Below, piece after piece: positions 8,784-17,839 of a DNA stretch of 42,299 nt (positions within the stretch are counted from its first letter, which is position 1; every line of letters begins with the position of its first letter). The stretch is from Candidatus Polarisedimenticolia bacterium (GTDB lineage Bacteria; Acidobacteriota; Polarisedimenticolia; Gp22-AA2; AA152). Where the stretch lies: NCBI GenBank assembly GCA_035764505.1, contig DASTZC010000099.1, positions 1 through 42,299 on the forward strand, written 5' to 3'. The position numbers and the translations under genes are program-made. Below the pieces are notes generated by a model. That model was not told the origin of the DNA and made no database searches. It saw only the letters and a program-made list of their open reading frames with translations.

Positions 8784-11423
8784 ATGAAGGAACGACCGAG
8801 CTTCTCGATGCGCTGCTACCGCGCGCTCCTGCGCCTCCTCCCTTTCGAGTTCCGAGGCGATTTCGGTGGCGAGATGGAAGCGGTTTTCCACAAACAGCAC
8901 GCCGATGCCGAAAGGGGACGTGGGGGAGGGCTGGCGAAGCTCTGGTGGGAGACGATCGTCGGAATCTTCACCACCGCGCCGCGCGAGCACCTCGCCATAC
9001 TTCGTCAGGACGCGGGCTTCGCCCTGCGCATGATGCGCCGGAACCCTGGATTCACTCTCGCCTCCATTGTCACGCTGGCGTTGGGGATCGGCGCGACCAC
9101 GGCCATCTTCAGCGTCGTGCACGCGGTGCTCCTCAAGCCGCTCCCTTACGCCCACGGCGAGAGCCTCGTCGTCCTGAGCCAGGAAGCCCCTCCGAGCAGC
9201 GTCTCGACGACCGCCTTCTCCGTTCCGGAGATGATGGACCTCAGGAGCCGGAACCGAAGCCTGGATGGACTGGTCGAGTATCACAACATGTCCTTCATCC
9301 TGCTGGGACGCGCCGAGCCGGAGCGCGTCGAGACCGGCGTCGTCTCCTGGAACTACTTCGACCTGTTCGGAGTGAAACCGCTGCTCGGGCGCGACTTCAG
9401 GTCGGAAGACGAGAAGGATGGAGCTCCCGCGGTGCTCCTGCTCGGCTACGAGTACTGGCAACGCTCCTTTGGCGGAGATCCGACGGTCGTCGGGAAGGAC
9501 TTCAAGATGAACGACAAGATTCACACCGTCGTGGGAGTCCTGCCCCCCTTTCCGCAATATCCGGATCGGAACGACGTCTACATGCCGTCGACCGCCTGCC
9601 CGTTCCGCTCGAACCCGAGCCTGGTGACCAACCGCAACGGAAGGATGGTCGCGCTCTTCGGCCGCCTGAAGTCCGGAACGGCTGTCGCGCAGGCCCAGGC
9701 GGATCTCACGACGGTGGTCGCCTCCCTGCAGCGCGAGCATCCAGACTCCTATCCCGCCGGCTCCCACGCCGCCGCCAGGACGGTGCCGTTGCGCACGCAG
9801 CTGACCCAGGCCGCGAAACCGACGATGCTGATCCTGCTGATGGCCGCCGGCTTCGTCCTGATCATCGCCTGCGCGAGCGTCGCGAACCTGAACCTCGCCA
9901 GGATGGCGCGCCGGGATCGCGAGCTCGCCTTGCGTGCGGCGATGGGCGCGGGAAGGGCCAGGCTTTTCCGCCAGCTCCTGACCGAGAGCTGCATCCTCTC
10001 CCTTGCCGGCGGCGCGGTGGGATGGCTTCTGGCGATTGGGATGATGGAGATGCTGACGCGGCTCGCGGGCCGCTTCACCGCGCGCGCGAGCGAGATCCGG
10101 ATGGATGAGCCGATCCTGCTGTTCACCATCGCTCTGGCCTTCCTGACCAGCCTGGTCTCCGGCTCGGCGCCCGCCCTGGCGGGACGGGGCAATCTGAGCG
10201 GCAGCCTGAAGGAAGGGGGCGGCATCCAGTCGACGCTCGGGGCATCGCGACGCCGGGGACAGAATCTACTGATCGTCGCGCAGTTCGCGGTCTCTTTCGT
10301 GCTCCTGATCGGCGCCGGGCTGATGCTGCGCACCCTCCTCAACCTCCAGCGCGTGGATCCGGGCTTCCGGCCCGAGAACGTCCTGACCATGGATATCTAT
10401 CTCGACTTCGCGAAATACACCGACGGTCCCAAGCGCGGAAATTTCTTCCAATCGCTCCTGGAAAAGGTCCAGGCCCAGCCACAGGTGATCTCCGCCGCGG
10501 TCTCGCTCTCCGTGCCGCTCGACCAATCGGTGCAAGCCAGCTCCTTCCAGATCGAAGGACAGCCCGAGGAAGCGGGCCGCGAGGCGCCGCGCGCCGACAT
10601 CCACGTCGTCTCCGCGGATTATTTCGAAACGCTGCACATTCCGGTGGTGCAGGGACGGACCTTCGAGCTTCGCGACAGCGCCGACGCCGCCGGCGTGGTC
10701 GTGGTCAACCGGGCCCTGGCGCGGCATCGCTGGCCCGGCGGCGATGCAGTGGGGCGGCGGATCTCCTTGAATCAAGGACGCACATGGCGGAGCGTCGTCG
10801 GGATCGTCGGCGACACGAAGGAGAACGGACTGAATCAACCCTGGAGAGACGGAATCTACCTTCCGCTCGCCCAATCGCCGCTACTGCAGGGGAACCTGGT
10901 GGTGCGGACGCGGAACGACCCGATGGACATCGCGCGCATCGTCGTCCAGCGCCTCTACGAGGTGGATCCGAACCAGCCGGCGGGGAGAATTCGTTCGTTG
11001 GACACGGTCCGTGCCGACTCGATTGCCGCTCCGAGCCTGACGGCGCGGCTGCTGGGCATCTTCGCACTGGTGGCGCTCCTCATCGCCGGGACCGGAATCG
11101 GGGGCGTCATCGCCCTCGCGGTCAGTCAGAGAACCCATGAATTCGGCGTGCGCCTCGCCGTCGGTGCCCGGCCTCGCGACATCCTGGGGATGGTCCTGGC
11201 GCAGGGCCTCAAGCTCGCTCTCCTCGGGACAGGATTCGGATTGCTTGGAGCCGTCGCCGTCACCCGCGTCCTGAGGGGGCTGCTATTCGAAGTCGCGCCG
11301 ACCGATCCCCTCGTGTTCGCCCTGGTGATCCTGGTTCTCTCCCTCGCCGCCATCCTCGCCTGTTTCTTCCCGGCCCGTCGCGCCTCCTCTGTCGACCCGA
11401 TGATCGCCCTGCACGTGGAATGA
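8784..11423 (+). CDS. ADOP-family MacB/FtsX-type permease (with N-terminal ADOP domain)
   Basis: Encodes 879 residues. Residues 1-90 form the short cytoplasmic domain typical of this family (CYRALLRLLPFEFRGDFGGEM). It is followed by the signature ALRMMRRNPGFTLASIV with the first membrane helix (residues about 95-125), a MacB-like periplasmic domain, three helices near 350-480 with CASVANLNLARMARRDRELALR, a second periplasmic domain, and a C-terminal FtsX domain with three helices ending in PARRASSVDPM. The two permease halves are fused, as in acidobacterial duplicated orphan permeases. No ATPase gene lies nearby, so any ATP-binding partner must be elsewhere. The start at 8784 is chosen for the fit of the N-terminal domain; the Shine-Dalgarno is weak. 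The substrate is unknown. Confidence 0.9.
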   Translation: MKERPSFSMRCYRALLRLLPFEFRGDFGGEMEAVFHKQHADAERGRGGGLAKLWWETIVGIFTTAPREHLAILRQDAGFALRMMRRNPGFTLASIVTLALGIGATTAIFSVVHAVLLKPLPYAHGESLVVLSQEAPPSSVSTTAFSVPEMMDLRSRNRSLDGLVEYHNMSFILLGRAEPERVETGVVSWNYFDLFGVKPLLGRDFRSEDEKDGAPAVLLLGYEYWQRSFGGDPTVVGKDFKMNDKIHTVVGVLPPFPQYPDRNDVYMPSTACPFRSNPSLVTNRNGRMVALFGRLKSGTAVAQAQADLTTVVASLQREHPDSYPAGSHAAARTVPLRTQLTQAAKPTMLILLMAAGFVLIIACASVANLNLARMARRDRELALRAAMGAGRARLFRQLLTESCILSLAGGAVGWLLAIGMMEMLTRLAGRFTARASEIRMDEPILLFTIALAFLTSLVSGSAPALAGRGNLSGSLKEGGGIQSTLGASRRRGQNLLIVAQFAVSFVLLIGAGLMLRTLLNLQRVDPGFRPENVLTMDIYLDFAKYTDGPKRGNFFQSLLEKVQAQPQVISAAVSLSVPLDQSVQASSFQIEGQPEEAGREAPRADIHVVSADYFETLHIPVVQGRTFELRDSADAAGVVVVNRALARHRWPGGDAVGRRISLNQGRTWRSVVGIVGDTKENGLNQPWRDGIYLPLAQSPLLQGNLVVRTRNDPMDIARIVVQRLYEVDPNQPAGRIRSLDTVRADSIAAPSLTARLLGIFALVALLIAGTGIGGVIALAVSQRTHEFGVRLAVGARPRDILGMVLAQGLKLALLGTGFGLLGAVAVTRVLRGLLFEVAPTDPLVFALVILVLSLAAILACFFPARRASSVDPMIALHVE

Positions 11424-11536
11424 CCCCTCCAAGGTCCAATCCGAGCACTGTATCGGTGAGTCGTGCCCGGCGTTGAGTTATCCAGGGTCTTGTTGATGGA
11501 GAGAGAGACGCGGTCCTGCGCCGACCCCGCGGGTCC

Positions 11537-13957
11537 CTATTCCGCCCGCAAGGCGACGAGGGGATCGATTCGAGCGGCACGTCGTGCGGGAATCCAGCAA
11601 GCGCAGAGGGCGATGATACAGATCAGGACGGAGATGCCGGCGTAGATCCGCGGGTCGGACGGCTGGACGTCGAACAGGAAGCTCTGTAACAGGCGAGTCA
11701 GGCCGAGTGCCGCGAAGGCGCCGAGCAGGATGCCGGCGGCCGCGACTCTGAGGCCCTGCAGGACGACCATCCGCGTCATGGCGCCCGGCCCGGCGCCGAG
11801 CGCCATCCGGATGCCGAATTCGCCGGTTCGTTGCCCGACCATGTACGCCATTACCCCATAGAGGCCGATGCTGGCGAGCACCACCGCCAGGCCGGCGAAG
11901 ATCGATAGCAGCACCATGATGAGGCGTCGATCCGCGCTCGTCTGGGCGATCAGCGCCGTCATCGTCTGCGGATTCAGCAACGGCAACCCCGAGTCGACCT
12001 CCTTCAGAGCCCCGCGCACCGCGCCGGTGACAGCGGCCGGATCGCCCTCCACCCGCAGAACCAGAGATGCGAAATTCTCGGGCCGTTGCAGGATCGGCAG
12101 GAAATACTCCGCCACCGGGCGGGTCGTCAGGTCATTCGAATGATTATCGGCAACGAGGCCCACCACTTCCGATTCGATCTGGCCCATGCCGGTCACGAGA
12201 TGCTTTCCGATCGGATCCTCGTCGCCGAAGAACTGACGGGCCATCGTCGCGTTGAGGATCACGACGTGCGGCGCCTCGGGACTGTCTCGATCGTCGAAGT
12301 CGCGTCCGGCCAGCATCCGGATGCCGAGCGTCTCGAACATCCGCGGACTGACGAGGTGGCGCAGCGCGAGAGAGCGCTCGCTGAGCGGCGGCAGCTCGCG
12401 GCCGACGACCGCGACGGGCGCCTGCGGGGTTGCGCCGCTCAGCGGCAAAGCGTCGTTGAGCGCCACGGCGCGCACCCCCGGCAGTCCCGCCATGCGCTCC
12501 AGGACCTGACGATAAAAGCTCGCAAGCGCAGGCTTCGTCTCGTAGCGCGTCGGCGGCACGTTGAGAAAGCCGACGAACAACCCGGCCGGCCGGAACCCGG
12601 GGGCGACGTTCTGCAGGCGAGCGAAGCTCGTGAGCAGGAGGCTGGCGGAAACGAGCAGCACGAGGGACAGCGCGATCTCACCGATGAGGAGGCCCTGCCG
12701 CAAGCGGCTTTCCGCGACGCCGCGGGTCGAGCCGCGCGGGGAGGCCTTCAGAGCATCGTTGACATCGTGATTCGCCGCCCGCAGGGCGGGCACGAGACCG
12801 GTCGCCAGACCCGTGAGCAGCGCGAGGCCCGCGGTAAAGGCGAGCACGGACGGATCGATCGCGACCTCGAGCGCGCGCGGGATGAAGCCCTGTCCAGCCT
12901 GGAGGAATCCCTGGAGACTCCAATGTGCCAGGAGAAGGCCGAGGCCCGCGCCGATCAGGGACACCAGAAGACTTTCCAGGAGGAAGGGCCGGATGACGCC
13001 ACCTCGGCCGGCACCGAGCGCAACGCGCACGGCGACCTCCTTGCTGCGGGCGGTGAAGCGGGCGAGCAGCAGGTTGACGACGTTGGCGCAGGCGATCAGG
13101 AGCACGCAGCCGACGGCGGCAAACAGCACCCCCAGCGTCCGGCGCTGGTTGCCCACGAGGCTCTCGAGGAACAAGTCCACGTTCGCCTGGGAAGGGGCGT
13201 CGACGTTCTTGGGATACCTGGCCCGGTAGCTTCCGGCGAGCAGGCTCACGTTCTCCCGCGCCTGCGTCAGCGTGACGCCGGGCTTGAGTCGGCCGATCAC
13301 CTGGAACGTGAAGGCGCCGTTGTCCACCTGCGCCGGCACGAGAAAAGGCACTTCCATCGGGCGCGGAGCCCATACATCCGTCTGGTTGAACGGAAAACGC
13401 GAAAGAGCCGGCGGCAGGATGCCGATGATCGTGCGGGGCTTGCCGTCGAGCGTCAGCGTCTGGCCCAGAGCCTGCTCGCTGCCCTGGAAGTGCCTTTGCC
13501 AGAAGTTGTCGCTGATCATGACCACGTCGGACCCACCCGCCCGATCTTCCTCGGGGGAGAAGGACCGCCCGTGGACCGGCTGTACCCCCAGAACGGAAAG
13601 AAAGTTGGCCGAGGCCATGATTCCGGGGACCTGCTCCGGGTCGCCCCGGCCGGTGAGCGTGAAGCCGTTGAAGGCGGCGACTGCCAGATCGCTGAACACT
13701 CGTTGGTGCTCGCGCACCACGAGGAACCGGGGCCAGGAGAATGGAACGTTGTTGAGCTGGCCCTCCGGGAGCGACGATCGGAGCACCACCAGCCGTTGCG
13801 GGTCGGGATAGGGCAGGGGGCGCAGGAAGAGCCCGTTGATGATGCTGAACATCGCGCTGTTCGCCCCGATCCCCAGGGCAAGCGCGAGGATCGCGATCAG
13901 GGAGGCGCCTGGCGACTTGATCAGCTGGCGAAACGCGAAACGCAGGTCTGAAATCAT
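11537..13957 (-). CDS. ADOP-family MacB/FtsX-type permease (no N-terminal ADOP domain)
   Basis: Encodes 806 residues. It begins directly with the permease signature LRFAFRQLIKSPGASLIAIL and the first helix, then a periplasmic MacB-like domain, helices with CANVVNLLLARFTARSKEVAVR near residues 285-310, a second periplasmic domain, and a C-terminal FtsX domain ending in PARRAARIDPLVALRAE. It resembles the permease at 8784-11423 in layout but lacks that protein's 90-residue N-terminal domain. The two genes converge with a 113-bp gap. They look like diverged members of one family rather than a recent duplication, because the aligned signatures differ at many positions. No ATPase or PadR gene is adjacent on its own strand. 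The substrate is unknown. Confidence 0.9.
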   Translation of the reverse strand: MISDLRFAFRQLIKSPGASLIAILALALGIGANSAMFSIINGLFLRPLPYPDPQRLVVLRSSLPEGQLNNVPFSWPRFLVVREHQRVFSDLAVAAFNGFTLTGRGDPEQVPGIMASANFLSVLGVQPVHGRSFSPEEDRAGGSDVVMISDNFWQRHFQGSEQALGQTLTLDGKPRTIIGILPPALSRFPFNQTDVWAPRPMEVPFLVPAQVDNGAFTFQVIGRLKPGVTLTQARENVSLLAGSYRARYPKNVDAPSQANVDLFLESLVGNQRRTLGVLFAAVGCVLLIACANVVNLLLARFTARSKEVAVRVALGAGRGGVIRPFLLESLLVSLIGAGLGLLLAHWSLQGFLQAGQGFIPRALEVAIDPSVLAFTAGLALLTGLATGLVPALRAANHDVNDALKASPRGSTRGVAESRLRQGLLIGEIALSLVLLVSASLLLTSFARLQNVAPGFRPAGLFVGFLNVPPTRYETKPALASFYRQVLERMAGLPGVRAVALNDALPLSGATPQAPVAVVGRELPPLSERSLALRHLVSPRMFETLGIRMLAGRDFDDRDSPEAPHVVILNATMARQFFGDEDPIGKHLVTGMGQIESEVVGLVADNHSNDLTTRPVAEYFLPILQRPENFASLVLRVEGDPAAVTGAVRGALKEVDSGLPLLNPQTMTALIAQTSADRRLIMVLLSIFAGLAVVLASIGLYGVMAYMVGQRTGEFGIRMALGAGPGAMTRMVVLQGLRVAAAGILLGAFAALGLTRLLQSFLFDVQPSDPRIYAGISVLICIIALCACWIPARRAARIDPLVALRAE

Positions 13958-14183
13958 CCAGGGTTACCCGTTACGTCCCGGCCAGGAGGCAAACTACCGC
14001 CGTCACCACCTCATACGGGAATTCCGTCGCGGGAGTTTCCGGGAAATCGGTTCCAAGTGAAGCTCCGGTTGTTCAGGAAGGTCCTGCGGCCAGGCCGTCT
14101 TCCCTGGCTCCATCGCCAACGATTACAATCTCCCGGCTCTACGCCAGGGTTCCATTCAACCGGGCACCAGGAGAGGGAAAGTC

Positions 14184-16832
14184 ATGTTCAGAACGGGATG
14201 GCTCGTCTCGGTCTTGATCGGGATGGCGGCCGCCGCGCCGGTCGTGGCAGGAGCTCCACCGACCCCGGAAGCCTATTTCACCTTCAAGCCGGGGGCCGAA
14301 GGAAAGCTGATCGACTACGAGCAGATCTCCGGCTACCTGAAGGCCCTCGACCAGGCCTCGCCGCGGGTGGAGGTCCGCCAGATCGGCTCCTCACCGCTGG
14401 GCAAGCCGATGCTCGCTGTTTTCATCTCGACCGAAGCGAACCTTGCACGCCTCGACGAGCTGGCGAAGATCAATCGGCGCCTCGCCCTCGATCCTGCGAT
14501 TCCCGACGCCGAGCGCGTCACGCTCGTCGATCACGGCCGCGTGTTCCTGCTCGCGACGCTTTCCATGCACGCCGATGAGCTGGCGCCCTGTCAGTCTTTC
14601 CCCCTCTACGCCTACGAGCTGGCCGTGACGGAGGACCCCGGGGTGCTCCGCCAGATGGAGGACGTCGTCTGGATGGTGGTCCCCTCCCAGAACCCCGACG
14701 GTCTCGACATGGTGGTGAAGAACTACCGCACCTATCGTGGGACCTCCTGGGACGGCTCGTCGCTCCCGGGTGTGTACCATCGTTATGTCGGCCACGACAA
14801 CAACCGCGACTACGTGACCCTTTCCCAGGACGATACGCGCGCCGTCTCGCGTCTCTTTTCCACCGAGTGGTTCCCCCAGGTCATGGTCGAGAAGCATGGG
14901 ATGGGCGCCTCGGGCCCGCGCTACTACTGCCCTCCCAATCACGATCCGATCGCGGAGAACGTCGACGCCGAGGTATGGAGCTGGATCAATCTCTTCGGCA
15001 CCAACATGACCCACGACATGTCGCGCGACGGCCTCAAGGGGGTCTCGCAGCATTGGGAGTTCGACAACTACTGGCCCGGCTCCACCGAGACCGCGCTCTG
15101 GAAGAACAGCATCTCGCTGCTCACCGAGAACGCGACGCCCAACGGCGCCTCGCCCGTCTACGTCGAGCCCAATGAGCTGGAAGGGGGAGGCAAGGGACTG
15201 GCGGAGTACAAGAAGAGCGTGAACATGCTGGATCCCTGGCCGGGAGGATGGTGGCGGCTCAGCGACGCGGTGGCCTACGAGCTCTCCTCGTTCCGCTCCC
15301 TGCTGCACACGGCGTCCGAAAATCGCGGCGACCTGCTGCGCTTCCAGAACGACCTCTGCCGCCGTGAAGTGGCACGCGGGCGGAATCAGCCGCCGTTTTA
15401 TTTCGTCCTGCCGCCCCGGCAGCGGGACCCCGGCGAATGGGTGCGGCTCGTCAACCTCCTCGCGGAGCACGGCGTGCGGCTCTACCGCCTGCCGCAGGCG
15501 GTGGCCTCAGGGAGCCGGAGCTTCGAAGCAGGCTCCGTCATCGTTCCCCTCGCCCAGCCTTTCCGTCCCTTCATCCAGGAAGTGATGGAGCGTCAGCGTT
15601 ACCCGATCCGGCACTACACGCCCGGCGGCGAGATGATCCGCCCCTACGACATCACCAGCTGGTCGCTTCCGCTGCATTGCGGGGTCAACGCCGAAGCGGT
15701 CGACGCGCGCATCCCGGCGCTGGAGACATCTTGGCGTCCCCTGGAGCTCCCCTTTGCGCTCGAAGGCCGCATCACCCATCTGCCCGCCGGCACGTGGGGA
15801 GTCGCCCTGCCGGCGGATCAGAACGAGGCGTTGCGTGGCGCATTCCTGGCCTTGAAGAGCCATCTTCCGGCGAGCCGGACGACCGCGCAGGTAAGCATCG
15901 GCGACGCGCCGCTTCCCGCCGGAAGCGTCATCATCCAGGGCGCCACGGGCTCCGCCCTGCAGGCCCTTCTCGACAAGTTGACCGTGCGCGCCGTGATCCT
16001 GACCGCGGCCCCCGCGGTGGCCCTCGTGCCGCTCCGGTCGCCGCGCGTGGCGCTGATGGAAACCCACTTCCACGACATGGAAGCGGGATGGACCCGCTTC
16101 CTTTTCGACACCTACGACGTTCCTTTCCAGGTGGTGCACCCCGGCGAGATCGAGAAGCTCGACTTCGCCCGTTTCGACGTCATCGTCTTCCCTGACAACA
16201 CGAAGGACGAGCTGATGGAAGGACATTTCAAGGGTGACGAGGAGAAAATCGCGCTGCCCGACCTCCCGCCGGAGTTTCGCAAGGGAATTGGCGACAAGGG
16301 AATGCAAAAGCTGATGGGCTTCGTCGACCAGGGTGGGATCATCCTGGCGTGGGGGCAGGCCTGCGATCTCTTCCTGGGTGTTCAGAAGATCAAGCGAGCC
16401 AAGGGAAAGAACACCGAAGAAGAAGAATTTCAGATCCCGGTCGAGAACGTGGCCAGGGATCTGGCCAAGAAAGGGCTCGCGGTGCCCGGATCCTGGCTGC
16501 ATGCCCGCTTCGCGCAGGACAGCCCCCTCACCTGGGGGATGCCTGAGGATGGCGGCTTCTTCTTCCAGGGCAAGCCCGTGTTTCGGACCTCACAGCCGGG
16601 ACCCGACATGGACCGCCGCGTCCTGGTCCGAACTCCTGAGGAGAACATCCTTCTCTCCGGCTTCGCCGAGAACGAAAAGCTCCTCGTCGATACCGTTTCC
16701 GGCGTCTGGGCGCGCAAGGGGCGCGGCCAGTTCGTCCTCTACGCCTTCTCGCCCAATTTCCGCGGCTCGACCCCTTCCACGCTCAAGCTCATCTTGAACG
16801 CTCTGCTCCTGCCGAAGATCCCTTCGTCGTGA
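14184..16832 (+). CDS. Exported M14-family zinc carboxypeptidase-like protein
   Basis: Encodes 882 residues, with a signal peptide at about 1-23 (hydrophobic, ending VVAGA). The M14 catalytic core lies at about residues 40-330. His129 and Glu132 in SMHADELAP fit the HxxE zinc pair, NPDG at 170-173 and DNNRDY near 205-210 fit the family's substrate-pocket motifs, KHGMG (His238) is the likely third zinc ligand, and LLTENA (Glu315) is the likely catalytic glutamate. The long C-terminal half (about 380-882) resembles the glutamine-amidotransferase-like and beta domains found in large bacterial M14 peptidases. It probably degrades peptides outside the inner membrane. GGAGAGG lies upstream of ATG 14184. 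It is monocistronic and is followed by a strong terminator. Confidence 0.88.
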   Translation: MFRTGWLVSVLIGMAAAAPVVAGAPPTPEAYFTFKPGAEGKLIDYEQISGYLKALDQASPRVEVRQIGSSPLGKPMLAVFISTEANLARLDELAKINRRLALDPAIPDAERVTLVDHGRVFLLATLSMHADELAPCQSFPLYAYELAVTEDPGVLRQMEDVVWMVVPSQNPDGLDMVVKNYRTYRGTSWDGSSLPGVYHRYVGHDNNRDYVTLSQDDTRAVSRLFSTEWFPQVMVEKHGMGASGPRYYCPPNHDPIAENVDAEVWSWINLFGTNMTHDMSRDGLKGVSQHWEFDNYWPGSTETALWKNSISLLTENATPNGASPVYVEPNELEGGGKGLAEYKKSVNMLDPWPGGWWRLSDAVAYELSSFRSLLHTASENRGDLLRFQNDLCRREVARGRNQPPFYFVLPPRQRDPGEWVRLVNLLAEHGVRLYRLPQAVASGSRSFEAGSVIVPLAQPFRPFIQEVMERQRYPIRHYTPGGEMIRPYDITSWSLPLHCGVNAEAVDARIPALETSWRPLELPFALEGRITHLPAGTWGVALPADQNEALRGAFLALKSHLPASRTTAQVSIGDAPLPAGSVIIQGATGSALQALLDKLTVRAVILTAAPAVALVPLRSPRVALMETHFHDMEAGWTRFLFDTYDVPFQVVHPGEIEKLDFARFDVIVFPDNTKDELMEGHFKGDEEKIALPDLPPEFRKGIGDKGMQKLMGFVDQGGIILAWGQACDLFLGVQKIKRAKGKNTEEEEFQIPVENVARDLAKKGLAVPGSWLHARFAQDSPLTWGMPEDGGFFFQGKPVFRTSQPGPDMDRRVLVRTPEENILLSGFAENEKLLVDTVSGVWARKGRGQFVLYAFSPNFRGSTPSTLKLILNALLLPKIPSS

Positions 16833-16853
16833 TGCAGCAGGGAGACTCGAATC

Positions 16854-16884
16854 GGTGGCGGTCCGTTTCTGCCGGACCGCCACC
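16854..16884. terminator. Strong intrinsic terminator between convergent genes
   Basis: A perfect 12-bp stem GGTGGCGGTCCG (16854-16865) / CGGACCGCCACC (16873-16884) with a 7-nt loop lies 21 bp after the peptidase stop. It is followed on the + strand by TTTCGATTT. The Spy-like gene ends 15 bp beyond, in the opposite direction, so the stem may serve both transcripts; the T-rich tail is clearer for the + strand. Confidence 0.82.
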
Positions 16885-16899
16885 TTTCGATTTGAAGAT

Positions 16900-17409
16900 T
16901 CAGAGGGAGGGTTCGGGATCGGAACCTTCGGGCGGCGCAGGCGGGCGCTGCGGGTGCGCCGGACGAAGTGACTGGAGCTTCTCCTGCTGATCCGGGGTCA
17001 ACCGGTTCTTGACCCGGATCATCAGGCCCATATGGGCGGTCTTCAGCTGTTTCTCGGCATCCATCAGCTGAGACGCCAGCGCCAGCGCGGCCTTCTCATC
17101 CACCTGGGGCGCGTCCAGGAGGCCGCGGAGCTGATCCACCAACCCCTTGAGAGTGTCGTGCTGGGCGCGGAGCTTGTCGTGGGTGGCCCCGACATCCTTG
17201 GTGATGGCGAGAATCTGATCATCGGTGAGGCCGATCTGGGACTGGTTCTCGAGGACGAAATCGGGCGGGAAGAGAGACGCTTCCCAGAGAGGACCACCCG
17301 ACATCATCCAACCCGGCCCGTGATGCGGACCTCGTGGACCGGGCCCGGCGGCCGAGGCGATCGTAACGGTGGCGAAGAGAAGCAGAGCGGTGGCGAGAAT
17401 TCGTCTCAA
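16900..17409 (-). CDS. Spy/CpxP-like LTXXQ periplasmic protein
   Basis: Encodes 169 residues, with a signal peptide at 1-20 (ending ASA). The mature N-terminus is rich in Gly, Pro, His and Met (GPRGPHHGPGWMM), as in metal-responsive Spy-like proteins. Two LTxxQ motifs are present, LTDDQ at 61-65 and LTPDQ at 137-141, separated by helical Leu/Lys/Gln-rich sequence. Family members are periplasmic chaperones or metal/envelope-stress sensors. The start is TTG at 17409, with an excellent AGGAGG 6 nt upstream. It lies 28 bp after the putative anti-sigma gene and is probably the third gene of the sigma operon, which suggests it takes part in sensing or damping that response. Confidence 0.85.
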   Translation of the reverse strand: MRRILATALLLFATVTIASAAGPGPRGPHHGPGWMMSGGPLWEASLFPPDFVLENQSQIGLTDDQILAITKDVGATHDKLRAQHDTLKGLVDQLRGLLDAPQVDEKAALALASQLMDAEKQLKTAHMGLMIRVKNRLTPDQQEKLQSLRPAHPQRPPAPPEGSDPEPSL

Positions 17410-17437
17410 GGTTTTCCTCCTTGTTCCAGTTTTGTGA

Positions 17438-17839
17438 TCAGGGTGACCGGGGGGACGGTGCCTCCGGGGATCCGCCGGAAGATTTCGTCGACTCCGGGTC
17501 GGGGATCGTCTTGCGATTCGCGAGCTCGGCGGCTTCGAGGAGCGAATCGGTGGGTGCCGACCAGCTCTGCAGCTCCTGAGCTTGAAGGATCGCCTCCTCG
17601 ACAGATGGGCGCGGCGGGCGATATACGAAAATCAGCACCGCGGCGGCGGCCATGGCCGTGACCCCCGTCGCCGCCAGGTACATTCGCTTCCGGAAGGAGA
17701 AGGGGAAGCGCCGGTTCTCGAGCCGCCGTCGCGCGGCGTCCCAGGCGGCCTCGAACCGGCCGGCCCCGGCGGCGTCGCGAAGCCGAAGCGCTTCGAAGCG
17801 CGCGCGCAAGTCCTGCTCGGGATCCTGGTTGTTTCTCAT
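17438..17839 (-). CDS. Putative anti-sigma factor, single-pass membrane protein
   Basis: Encodes 133 residues. The N-terminal half is cytoplasmic in character, charged and helical (residues 1-52). One membrane helix spans about 53-72 (YLAATGVTAMAAAAVLIFVY), and a short Pro/Ser/Glu-rich periplasmic tail follows. No zinc-binding HxxxCxxC motif is present, so it is not a standard ZAS anti-sigma; the call rests on topology and on its ATGA overlap (17836-17839) with the upstream sigma gene. GAGG lies 7 nt before the start. It would hold the sigma factor at the membrane until an envelope signal arrives, possibly through the Spy-like protein downstream. The function is inferred from context only. 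Confidence 0.7.
   Translation of the reverse strand: MRNNQDPEQDLRARFEALRLRDAAGAGRFEAAWDAARRRLENRRFPFSFRKRMYLAATGVTAMAAAAVLIFVYRPPRPSVEEAILQAQELQSWSAPTDSLLEAAELANRKTIPDPESTKSSGGSPEAPSPRSP

Noticed and set aside
12086-13951. 621-codon open frame opposite the second ADOP permease
   Set aside because: It lies wholly antisense to a gene with clear permease motifs, is rich in Arg, Glu, Gly and Asp, and has no domain. Long antisense frames are expected at this G+C content. The same holds for 1654-2646, 3307-4371, 8685-9767 and 14391-15470.
8784-13957. Recent tandem or inverted duplication of the two permease genes
   Set aside because: They share family signatures but differ at many positions in every aligned motif and in N-terminal architecture, so they are old paralogues.
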